Shown here: piece by piece, positions 55,633 through 63,182 of the stretch
How the letters are laid out: every line of letters begins with the position of its first letter
Position numbering within the stretch: position 1 is the stretch's first letter
From: Flavobacterium hiemivividum
Lineage (GTDB): Bacteria > Bacteroidota > Bacteroidia > Flavobacteriales > Flavobacteriaceae
Direction of reading: 5' to 3'
Assembly: GCF_004349145.1 (NCBI RefSeq)
Contig: NZ_SMFO01000006.1
Span: 62,001-126,000 of the forward strand
DNA length: 64,000 nucleotides
Position numbers and translations under genes: made by a program
Notes under the pieces: model-generated
The model's input: only the letters and a program-made list of their open reading frames with translations
Database searches by the model: none
What the model was told of the DNA's origin: nothing

Positions 55633-55650
55633 CATTATAAACAGCAAATA

Positions 55651-57438
55651 ATGGCAAGGTTCAAAGAAAATGATTTACCAAAATCAAAAATTACCGCAAG
55701 TTCTCTCAACAAAGCAATCCTCATATTTAAATATGCCGAAAATCATCGCTGGAAGTTTTACGTAGGATTAGTTTTTTTATTGCTAACAGGAGCCACTGCT
55801 TTGGCATTTCCAAAATTGATGGGAATGTTAATCGACAGTGTAAAAAATAAAAGTTACACTGATGCTAATAACATTGCTTTATTTCTGATTGGGATTCTTT
55901 TTATGCAATCCATATTTTCGTTTTTTAGATTGTCCTTATTTATCAATTTTACAGAACATACTCTAGCCAATCTCCGATTGTCGTTATATAGTAATCTAGT
56001 AAAGCTACCTATGTCTTTCTTTTCGCAAAAACGCGTTGGAGAACTAAACAGTAGAATCAGTTCAGATATTACACAAATTCAAGATACTTTAACCTCCACG
56101 ATTGCTGAGTTCTTAAGACAACTCATTTTAATTGTGGGTGGAGTGGCATTACTAGCTACCGAAAGTATCAAACTAACTTTACTAATGTTGTCTGTAGTTC
56201 CTTTAGTGGCTGTGGCGGCAGTTATATTTGGTCGGTTTATTCGAAAATTTTCAAAAAGCGTTCAAGATCAGGTAGCAGAAAGCCAGGTAATCGTTGAGGA
56301 AACGATGCAGGGAATCAGTATTGTTAAGGCTTTTGCCAATGAATGGTACGAAATTGCCCGTTACGACGGAAAAATAAAAGAAGTGGTAAAATTAGCCATC
56401 AAAGGCGGAAAATATCGAGGATACTTTGCTTCCTTTATTATATTTTGTCTTTTTGGAGCCATCGTAGCCGTAGTTTGGTTTGGTGTTCGTTTGAGCATCA
56501 GCGGAGAAATGAGCGTAGGCCAATTGATTTCATTTGTATTGTACTCTACGTTTGTAGGAGCTTCTTTTGGAGGAATCGCCGAATTGTATGCGCAAATCCA
56601 AAAAGCGATTGGAGCTACAGAGCGTGTTTTTGAATTATTGGAGGAAACTCCAGAAAAAATCAACTCTAAACAAAACGCTTCTTCACTTGAAAAAATCAAA
56701 GGAAATGTTACTTTTAAAAATGTAGCCTTTAGCTACCCTTCTAGAAAGGAAATAAAAGTGTTAAAGGATGTCAATTTCACGGCAAATTTTGGTCAAAAGA
56801 TTGCCATTGTAGGTCCTAGTGGAACTGGAAAATCAACAATTGCTTCGTTATTATTACGCTTTTACGATATTGATTCGGGAGAAATATTAATTGACGGGAA
56901 AAACATTTATGATTTCGAATTAGAAAATCTACGTGGCAACATGAGTATTGTTCCCCAGGATGTAATTTTATTTGGAGGAACCATAAAAGAAAATATCGCT
57001 TACGGAAAACCAGAAGCTACCGAAGATGAAATTCTATTGGCTGCCAAACAAGCTAATGCCTTTAATTTTATCGAAGGATTTCCTGAAAAATTTGAAACTA
57101 TTGTAGGGGAAAGAGGAATTAAACTTTCTGGAGGTCAAAGACAGCGTATTGCAATTGCCAGAGCACTTCTTAAAAATCCAAGTATCTTAATTCTTGATGA
57201 GGCTACATCTTCACTAGACAGCGAAAGTGAAAAATTAGTACAAGAAGCTTTAGAAATTTTGATGCAAGGAAGAACAAGTATCATTATCGCGCACAGACTA
57301 TCGACTATTCGAAGTGCTGATCAAATATTAGTACTTGACAATGGAGAAATAACAGAGCAAGGAACACATCAAGAATTAATGACTTTAGAAAACGGAAAAT
57401 ACAAGAATTTAAGTAATTTACAGTTTAGTCATTCTTAA
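55651..57438 (+). CDS. ABC transporter, fused permease-ATPase (MsbA/LmrA-like exporter)
   Basis: About 595 residues. An N-terminal ABC transmembrane domain with six helices (about 30-320) is followed by an ATPase domain: Walker A GPSGTGKST, signature LSGGQRQRIAIARALL, Walker B ILILDEATSSLDSE, switch His in AHRLST. A half-transporter that should work as a homodimer at the inner membrane to export a lipid, peptide or drug. ATG 55651 is chosen because the GTG ten codons upstream overlaps the promoter. Followed by a GC-rich repeat. Confidence 0.94.
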   Translation: MARFKENDLPKSKITASSLNKAILIFKYAENHRWKFYVGLVFLLLTGATALAFPKLMGMLIDSVKNKSYTDANNIALFLIGILFMQSIFSFFRLSLFINFTEHTLANLRLSLYSNLVKLPMSFFSQKRVGELNSRISSDITQIQDTLTSTIAEFLRQLILIVGGVALLATESIKLTLLMLSVVPLVAVAAVIFGRFIRKFSKSVQDQVAESQVIVEETMQGISIVKAFANEWYEIARYDGKIKEVVKLAIKGGKYRGYFASFIIFCLFGAIVAVVWFGVRLSISGEMSVGQLISFVLYSTFVGASFGGIAELYAQIQKAIGATERVFELLEETPEKINSKQNASSLEKIKGNVTFKNVAFSYPSRKEIKVLKDVNFTANFGQKIAIVGPSGTGKSTIASLLLRFYDIDSGEILIDGKNIYDFELENLRGNMSIVPQDVILFGGTIKENIAYGKPEATEDEILLAAKQANAFNFIEGFPEKFETIVGERGIKLSGGQRQRIAIARALLKNPSILILDEATSSLDSESEKLVQEALEILMQGRTSIIIAHRLSTIRSADQILVLDNGEITEQGTHQELMTLENGKYKNLSNLQFSHS

Positions 57439-57476
57439 AGTTCCTTCCCCTAGCCCCCTCAGAAAGAGGGGGAACT
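57439..57476. repeat. GC-rich hairpin repeat, short form
   Basis: CCCCCTC (57454-57460) pairs with GAGGGGG (57466-57472), with outer AGTTCC/GGAACT arms (57439-57444, 57471-57476). Composition and motifs resemble the longer element at 46286-46392. It lies directly after the ABC exporter stop codon. Confidence 0.65.
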
Positions 57477-57541
57477 ATAAGGAAGTGGATTTATAAATTG
57501 TAATTTGAAAGTGGCAACTAAAAACTGACCACTGAAAACTA

Positions 57542-58711
57542 TTATTTCCCTTTTCTTCTTTTGCGTTCTGTCTTAATCAAACCTAACTCACGACTAGTTT
57601 GACCAGCTACCGAAGTATTTTCCTCAGCACGACGAATCAAGTACGGCATGACATCTTTTACGGGACCAAAAGGCAGGTATTTGGCAACATTATAATGATG
57701 ATCTGCTAGGTTATAACTGATATTATCACTCATACCATACAATTGACCAAACCAAATTCTATCGTCCTTAGAACTAATTCCTTTGGCTTTCATCATCTCC
57801 ATTAAACTATAAGTACTTTCTTCATTATGAGTACCTGCAAAAATAGACATTGTATCTAAATGCTCAAGCATGTACTGCACTGCAGCATCATAATTAGCAT
57901 CTGTAGCTTCTTTTGTAGGGCAAATAGGTGACGGATATCCTTTTTCTTTGGCTCTGTCATTTTCCTTTTCCATATAAGCACCACGTACTAACTTCATCCC
58001 TATAAAAAAACCTTCTTCTTTAGCTTGCTCATGCAATTTTTTCAAATAATCCAAACGATCCCAACGGTACATTTGTAAGGTATTAAAAACAATTGCTTTT
58101 TCTTTATTGTATTTGCGCATCATGGCAGTAACCAATTCATCGGCTGCATCTTGCATCCAACTCTCTTCACCGTCGATAAGCAATGCTACATTTTTTTTAT
58201 GTGCTTCGCTACAAACTAAATCAAAGCGAGCCACTACTCTATCCCATTCTTCTTGCTCTTTTGCAGTTAAAGTCTGTTTTTCTCCAAGTTTTTCATACAA
58301 TTCAAAACGACCCAAACCTGTTGGCTTGAAAACAGCAAATGGTATTGCATCGCGCTCTTTGGCAAAATCTACCGTTTTTAATGTCATCGCTAAAGCAGCA
58401 TCAAACTGATCTTCTTCCTCTTTTCCTTCTACTGAATAATCTAGTACAGAAGAAACACCTTTAGTATACATTTTATCAACAACAGAAAGGCAATCATTTT
58501 CATTTACTCCGCCACAAAAATGATCAAAAACAGTAGCACGAATCAATCCTTCCACTGGAAGATGCGCATTCAAAGCAAAATTAGTAACTGCCGCTCCTAT
58601 TCGCACCAACGGTTCGTTAGAGATCATTTTAAAAAGAAAGTACGCTCTATCAAGTTCTGTATCGCTTTTTAAAGCAAAGGCAACTTGTGTATTATTGAAT
58701 ATTTTTTCCAT
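57542..58711 (-). CDS. Proline dehydrogenase, monofunctional
   Basis: A 389-residue FAD-dependent TIM-barrel enzyme that oxidises proline to pyrroline-5-carboxylate, the first step of proline breakdown. FAVFKPTGLGRFELYEK, VALLIDGEESWMQDAADEL, IVFNTLQMYRWDRLDYL, GMKLVRGAYMEKEN and the C-terminal YLIRRAEENTSVAGQTSREL contain the FAD- and substrate-binding residues, including the Arg pair. The dehydrogenase for the second step is not fused or adjacent. A minus-strand promoter box TATATTTG lies just upstream. Confidence 0.94.
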   Translation of the reverse strand: MEKIFNNTQVAFALKSDTELDRAYFLFKMISNEPLVRIGAAVTNFALNAHLPVEGLIRATVFDHFCGGVNENDCLSVVDKMYTKGVSSVLDYSVEGKEEEDQFDAALAMTLKTVDFAKERDAIPFAVFKPTGLGRFELYEKLGEKQTLTAKEQEEWDRVVARFDLVCSEAHKKNVALLIDGEESWMQDAADELVTAMMRKYNKEKAIVFNTLQMYRWDRLDYLKKLHEQAKEEGFFIGMKLVRGAYMEKENDRAKEKGYPSPICPTKEATDANYDAAVQYMLEHLDTMSIFAGTHNEESTYSLMEMMKAKGISSKDDRIWFGQLYGMSDNISYNLADHHYNVAKYLPFGPVKDVMPYLIRRAEENTSVAGQTSRELGLIKTERKRRKGK

Positions 58712-58730
58712 CTATTGTGATATTTTTATG

Positions 58731-58738
58731 CAAATATA
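58731..58738 (-). promoter_or_regulatory. Promoter -7 box of the proline dehydrogenase gene
   Basis: TATATTTG on the minus strand, 19 nt before the ATG, in the 92-bp region shared with aroB. Confidence 0.55.
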
Positions 58739-58803
58739 GCCAGAGTTTTGAATATTGTTTAGCAAAAAATACCTTATTTTGCGCTTTCATTTAATCCAAT
58801 AAG

Positions 58804-59871
58804 ATGCAAACGATTCAAGCCGACAATTATCCGATTAATTTTAATGAAAAAGGATATGAAGCTCTAAACCTTCACCTCAAGGAAAATAAGTACTCTAACT
58901 TATTCATTATAGTAGACAGCAATACAAATGATTTGTGTTTACCTACATTTCTACCCTTTCTAGAAACGGAATTGACTATTGAAATTATCGAATTTGAAGC
59001 GGGAGAAGAAAATAAAAATATTGAGACTTGCGTCCAAATATGGAACGTTTTAACTGAACTTGGTGCTGATAGAAAAAGTCTTGTCATTAATGTAGGTGGT
59101 GGAGTTGTAACAGATTTAGGCGGTTTTGTTGCTTCAACATTCAAACGCGGAATTGATTTTATCAATGTACCTACTACACTACTATCTATGGTCGATGCTT
59201 CGGTGGGCGGGAAAAACGGAGTGGATCTAGGAAATTTAAAAAATCAAATTGGTGTTTTTAACCTACCAGCAATGGTAATCGTAGATACTAATTATTTAGA
59301 AACATTATCTCAAAACGAGATGCGTTCTGGTCTTGCCGAAATGCTTAAGCACGGTTTAATCTTTGATAAAGCCTATTGGGAACAATTTTTAGATTTAAAA
59401 ACGATTGACTTTGCTGATTTTGATGATTTGATTCATCGCTCCGTAGTAATAAAAAACGAAATCGTAACATTAGATCCTACAGAGAAAAACATTCGAAAAT
59501 CACTCAACTTCGGTCATACCTTAGGGCATGCAATTGAAAGTTATTTTTTAGAAAATGAAAACAAAACTACCTTGTTACATGGTGAAGCCATTGCGGTAGG
59601 CATGATTTTAGAAAGTTATATTTCATTAGATAAAAAATTGATCAGTGAAGCCGAGTATAATCAAATCAAAACAACGATAAAATCTATCTTTGATGACATC
59701 GCCTTTGAAGAAAATGACATTGAACCAATACTCGAACTACTGATTCATGACAAGAAAAATGAATATGGTTCCATACAATTTGCCCTTATTGAAGGTATTG
59801 GTAAAATAAAAATCAATCAATTGGTTGAAAATGAATTAATTCTTGAAGCATTTAAAGATTATAAATCTTAA
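58804..59871 (+). CDS. aroB: 3-dehydroquinate synthase
   Basis: A 355-residue NAD- and metal-dependent enzyme converting DAHP to 3-dehydroquinate, step two of the shikimate pathway. GGGVVTDLGGFVASTFKRGIDFINVPTTLLSMVDASVGGKNGVDLG binds NAD and substrate. Metal ligands are Glu in GLAEMLKHGLI, His in NFGHTLGHAIE and His in LLHGEAIAVGM. It stands alone, divergent from proline dehydrogenase. Confidence 0.97.
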   Translation: MQTIQADNYPINFNEKGYEALNLHLKENKYSNLFIIVDSNTNDLCLPTFLPFLETELTIEIIEFEAGEENKNIETCVQIWNVLTELGADRKSLVINVGGGVVTDLGGFVASTFKRGIDFINVPTTLLSMVDASVGGKNGVDLGNLKNQIGVFNLPAMVIVDTNYLETLSQNEMRSGLAEMLKHGLIFDKAYWEQFLDLKTIDFADFDDLIHRSVVIKNEIVTLDPTEKNIRKSLNFGHTLGHAIESYFLENENKTTLLHGEAIAVGMILESYISLDKKLISEAEYNQIKTTIKSIFDDIAFEENDIEPILELLIHDKKNEYGSIQFALIEGIGKIKINQLVENELILEAFKDYKS

Positions 59872-59891
59872 ATATTTTTTAGTTAAAAGGA

Positions 59892-59923
59892 TTGGATTGC
59901 GTATAATTTATTTTTTACATTTG
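59892..59923 (+). promoter_or_regulatory. Promoter upstream of the arginine decarboxylase gene
   Basis: TTG (59892-59894), 21 nt, TACATTTG (59916-59923). The expected transcription start, about 59929, lies 230 nt before the arginine decarboxylase ATG, giving a long leader that contains a 59-codon ORF. Confidence 0.65.
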
Positions 59924-59928
59924 CCCCG

Positions 59929-60108
59929 ATGAAAAACAATCAAAAACAAGGGAATTACAGCTCAAATAAAAACACAAACAATAAAGCTTTTTTAAGATTA
60001 TTGAAGTGTTTTTATGCGATCAAAGGATATTTTTGTTTTGATCATTCTCAACATTTAAAAGTAGATCACGAAAAACTGCAGATTATTTATGCAAATATTA
60101 GGGTTTGA
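59929..60108 (+). CDS. Small ORF in the leader of the arginine decarboxylase gene
   Basis: A 59-codon ORF with ATG six bases after the -7 box, so it would be translated from a nearly leaderless message. It is rich in Asn and Lys at the start (MKNNQKQGNYSSNKN), then FLRLLKCFYAIKGYFCFDHS. It may be a real peptide, a regulatory upstream ORF, or chance. I do not recognise it. Confidence 0.35.
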   Translation: MKNNQKQGNYSSNKNTNNKAFLRLLKCFYAIKGYFCFDHSQHLKVDHEKLQIIYANIRV

Positions 60109-60161
60109 AAATTAGTTTAATTCAAAATCCAATTTAATTAATCTAAAACACTAAAAGCTAA

Positions 60162-61562
60162 ATGAATACAAAATATTCAGATCTAATAAATCAAACATAT
60201 TATTTCCCACAAGAAGAGTTTACTTTAAACAAAGACACGCTAAAGTTCCACAATATTGACTTGATGAAACTTGTGGAAGAATATGGAACTCCATTAAAAT
60301 TCACCTATTTACCTCAAATTTCAAATAACATCAACAAAGCCAAAAACTGGTTTCGTAAATCGATGGAAAAAAATAAATATGAGGCAAAATATTACTATTG
60401 CTATTGTACAAAAAGCTCCCATTTTGAATACATTATGAATGAAGCTTTTAAAAACAATATTCATGTCGAAACCTCATCGGCTTTTGATATAAATATTGTT
60501 GAAAATTTGATGGCAAATGGAAAAATAAACAAAAGCACTTATGTTATTTGTAATGGTTTTAAAAGAGACCAATACATTGAAAATATCGCACGATTAATCA
60601 ATAATGGACATAAGAATACTATTCCTATTATTGATAATTATGAAGAGCTAGATTTACTTCAGGCAGAAATTAAAGGAAAATTCAAAATTGGAATTCGTAT
60701 TGCTGCTGAAGAAGAACCAAAATTTGAGTTCTATACTTCCCGACTTGGAATTGGGTATAAAAACATTGTTAGTTTTTATAAAAAACAAATTCAGGAAAAT
60801 GAAAATTTAGAGCTGAAAATGCTCCACTTTTTTATCAATACTGGAATCAATGACACAGCCTACTACTGGAATGAATTAGTAAAATGTATCAAGGTTTACA
60901 TTGCATTAAAAAAAGAATGTCCCACATTAGATGGTTTAAATGTTGGTGGAGGTTTTCCAATAAAAAATTCACTAGCATTTGAATACGATTACCAATACAT
61001 GATTGATGAAATTATCAATCAAATAAAAATTGCCTGTGATGAAGCTGACGTAGACGTTCCAAACATCTTCACTGAATTTGGTTCCTTTACAGTAGGAGAA
61101 AGTGGAGGCGCTATCTATCAAATTTTGTATCAGAAACAACAAAATGATAGAGAAAAATGGAACATGATCGATTCTTCTTTTATCACTACCTTACCTGATA
61201 CTTGGGCAATTAACAAGCGTTTTATAATGTTAGCCATCAACCGTTGGAATGATACATACGAACGGGTTTTGCTAGGTGGTTTAACTTGCGACAGCGACGA
61301 TTACTACAATTCTGAGCAAAATATGAATGCCATTTATTTACCAAAATACAACAAAGAAAAGCCGTTATACATCGGATTTTTTAACACTGGTGCTTATCAG
61401 GAAACCATTGGTGGATACGGAGGATTGCATCACTGTTTAATTCCGCAACCAAAACACATCTTAATTAACAGAGATGAAAATGGAATTTTGGGAACTGAAG
61501 TTTTCTCAGAACAACAAACAGCCGATGATGTTTTAAAAATATTAGGTTACGACAAAAAATAA
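60162..61562 (+). CDS. Arginine decarboxylase, fold-type III PLP enzyme
   Basis: A 466-residue cytoplasmic enzyme of the alanine-racemase/ornithine-decarboxylase fold. The PLP lysine is likely Lys84 in YYCYCTKSSHFEY. LDGLNVGGGFPI is the PLP phosphate loop and TFGSFT-like IFTEFGSFTVGESGG the second barrel segment; LLGGLTCDSDD carries the catalytic C-D-S-D. Flavobacterial homologues are called arginine decarboxylase, making agmatine. The deoxyhypusine synthase homologue follows after 92 bp. No agmatinase gene is present here. Confidence 0.88.
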   Translation: MNTKYSDLINQTYYFPQEEFTLNKDTLKFHNIDLMKLVEEYGTPLKFTYLPQISNNINKAKNWFRKSMEKNKYEAKYYYCYCTKSSHFEYIMNEAFKNNIHVETSSAFDINIVENLMANGKINKSTYVICNGFKRDQYIENIARLINNGHKNTIPIIDNYEELDLLQAEIKGKFKIGIRIAAEEEPKFEFYTSRLGIGYKNIVSFYKKQIQENENLELKMLHFFINTGINDTAYYWNELVKCIKVYIALKKECPTLDGLNVGGGFPIKNSLAFEYDYQYMIDEIINQIKIACDEADVDVPNIFTEFGSFTVGESGGAIYQILYQKQQNDREKWNMIDSSFITTLPDTWAINKRFIMLAINRWNDTYERVLLGGLTCDSDDYYNSEQNMNAIYLPKYNKEKPLYIGFFNTGAYQETIGGYGGLHHCLIPQPKHILINRDENGILGTEVFSEQQTADDVLKILGYDKK

Positions 61563-61654
61563 ATAATTAAATACACAATTAGTCAATTTAAAAATTATTA
61601 TATTTGAGTGTAAACATTCAATGAATTGATTTTTAAATCTTTAAATCCAACAAA

Positions 61655-62626
61655 ATGAGTAAAGGACCAATAAGTCAGTTCATTGAGAAGCATTATTTGC
61701 ATTTCAATTCGGCTGCTTTAGTAGATGCTGCAAAAGGTTACGAACAACAGCTAGCCAATGGCGCTAAAATGATGGTAACGCTTGCTGGTGCGATGAGTAC
61801 CGCAGAAATCGGAAAGATATTTGCAGAAATGATTCGTCAAGATAAAGTGCAAATTATTTCTTGTACAGGAGCAAATCTTGAAGAAGATATCATGAACCTA
61901 GTAGCTCATTCTCATTATGAAAGAGTGCCTAATTACCGTGATTTGACTCCGGAACAAGAATGGGATTTGATGGAAAGAGGTTTGAATCGAGTAACTGATA
62001 CTTGTATACCAGAACACGAAGCTTTCCGTCGTTTGCAAAAGCACATTTATAAAATCTGGAAAGATGCAGATGATAAAGGTGAACGTTTTTTGCCACATGA
62101 ATTTATGTACAAAATGTTACTTTCTGGTGTTCTTGAAGAATATTATGAAATTGATTTAAAAGACAGCTGGATGTATGCTGCAGCAGAGAAAAACTTGCCA
62201 ATTATTTGTCCAGGTTGGGAAGACAGTACAATGGGAAATATTTTCGCTTCCTACGTAATCAAAGGAGACTTAAAAGCTTCTACGATGAAATCAGGAATTG
62301 AATACATGACATTTCTTGCGGATTGGTATCCAAAAAATTCCGCTAATGGAATTGGTTTTTTCCAAATTGGTGGTGGTATCGCAGGAGATTTTCCAATTTG
62401 TGTGGTTCCAATGTTGTACCAAGATATGGAAATGCCTGAAACTCCATTTTGGAGCTATTTCTGTCAAATTTCAGATTCAACAACCAGTTATGGTTCTTAT
62501 TCTGGAGCAGTTCCGAATGAAAAGATTACTTGGGGTAAATTAGATATTAAAACTCCAAAGTTTATCATTGAGTCTGATGCTACCATCGTAGCACCTCTAA
62601 TTTTTGCTTATTTATTAGATTTATAG
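61655..62626 (+). CDS. Deoxyhypusine synthase-family protein
   Basis: A 323-residue NAD-dependent enzyme of the deoxyhypusine synthase fold. Near the C-terminus SGAVPNEKITWGKLD matches the active-site motif, with Lys295 at the position of the catalytic lysine of human DHS. PIICPGWEDSTMGN and FFQIGGGIAGDFPICV are other NAD/spermidine-binding blocks. Bacteria lack eIF5A, so the bacterial homologue probably transfers an aminobutyl-type group in polyamine synthesis. Context with arginine decarboxylase supports agmatine or a related diamine as substrate. Confidence 0.9.
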   Translation: MSKGPISQFIEKHYLHFNSAALVDAAKGYEQQLANGAKMMVTLAGAMSTAEIGKIFAEMIRQDKVQIISCTGANLEEDIMNLVAHSHYERVPNYRDLTPEQEWDLMERGLNRVTDTCIPEHEAFRRLQKHIYKIWKDADDKGERFLPHEFMYKMLLSGVLEEYYEIDLKDSWMYAAAEKNLPIICPGWEDSTMGNIFASYVIKGDLKASTMKSGIEYMTFLADWYPKNSANGIGFFQIGGGIAGDFPICVVPMLYQDMEMPETPFWSYFCQISDSTTSYGSYSGAVPNEKITWGKLDIKTPKFIIESDATIVAPLIFAYLLDL

Positions 62627-62635
62627 AATAACCTT

Positions 62636-63070
62636 ATGAAAAGAGTAATTGTTGATTACGCAAAGTTAACTAACGAAATTTTAAACCTTTTAGTGGAGAA
62701 ATTTCCTGATGGTTATGATGATTCGAATATCGTTCGTTTTAGAAATGCTAAAAACGAATTGATCGAGGCCGTAGAAGTACGCACTGATGATACTATTTAT
62801 TTAGTAAAAGTAAGTACTAAGCTGGCTGATCGAATTGAAAACTTTGATGAAGATGATGAAATCGATGATGTTATCGAGCCAATTATCCCAATGAAAGCTT
62901 TGGGTATCGATGACGACATGGACGATGACGATGATGATGACGATGATCACAACGATCGAGACAAACCAGATTCTGATGAAGATGATGACGATGAAGATGA
63001 CGACAATCGTAGTAATCGAAAAAAACGTCCCTCTATTGATGAAGACGACGAAGACGACGATGAAGATTAA
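62636..63070 (+). CDS. Hypothetical protein with acidic low-complexity tail
   Basis: A 144-residue protein of unknown function. Residues 1 to about 72 form a compact alpha-beta segment (MKRVIVDYAKLTNEILNLLVEKFPDGYDD, FRNAKNELIEAVEVRTDDTIYLVKVS). Residues about 75-144 are almost entirely Asp and Glu with a short basic island (SNRKKRPS). Such proteins are sometimes named DNA primase, with no motif to support it. It lies 9 bp after the deoxyhypusine synthase gene and ends at a terminator, so it is the last gene of that operon. Confidence 0.78.
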   Translation: MKRVIVDYAKLTNEILNLLVEKFPDGYDDSNIVRFRNAKNELIEAVEVRTDDTIYLVKVSTKLADRIENFDEDDEIDDVIEPIIPMKALGIDDDMDDDDDDDDDHNDRDKPDSDEDDDDEDDDNRSNRKKRPSIDEDDEDDDED

Positions 63071-63086
63071 TTTCATTTAAAAATAC

Positions 63087-63114
63087 AAAAGGAGCTCTTA
63101 ATCGAGTTCCTTTT
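63087..63114 (+). terminator. Terminator of the polyamine operon
   Basis: AAAAGGAGCTC (63087-63097) pairs with GAGTTCCTTTT (63104-63114) with one G-U pair, followed by further T. Confidence 0.88.
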
Positions 63115-63182
63115 TTTTATCATTATCAAAACGCTTTTTCTTTTTACACCCATTTAATACTAAAAAGACACTCTTCTCCATC

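Larger units (their letters stand above)
55302..55650. other. Intergenic region holding tRNA-Val and the ABC exporter promoter
   Basis: 349 bp between the acyl-CoA oxidase-like gene and the ABC exporter. It holds a minus-strand tRNA with terminator (55332-55435) and a plus-strand promoter (55603-55632). The rest is AT-rich with nothing else recognisable. Confidence 0.7.

Noticed and set aside
62636..63070. DNA primase annotation for the acidic-tail protein
   Set aside because: No zinc finger, TOPRIM or primase motif is visible; the name would rest only on low-complexity acidic matches.
62801..63076. 91-codon minus-strand ORF rich in Ile and Val
   Set aside because: It is the antisense of the Asp/Glu repeat of the acidic-tail protein; GAT/GAC read backwards gives ATC/GTC. 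No promoter or start context.
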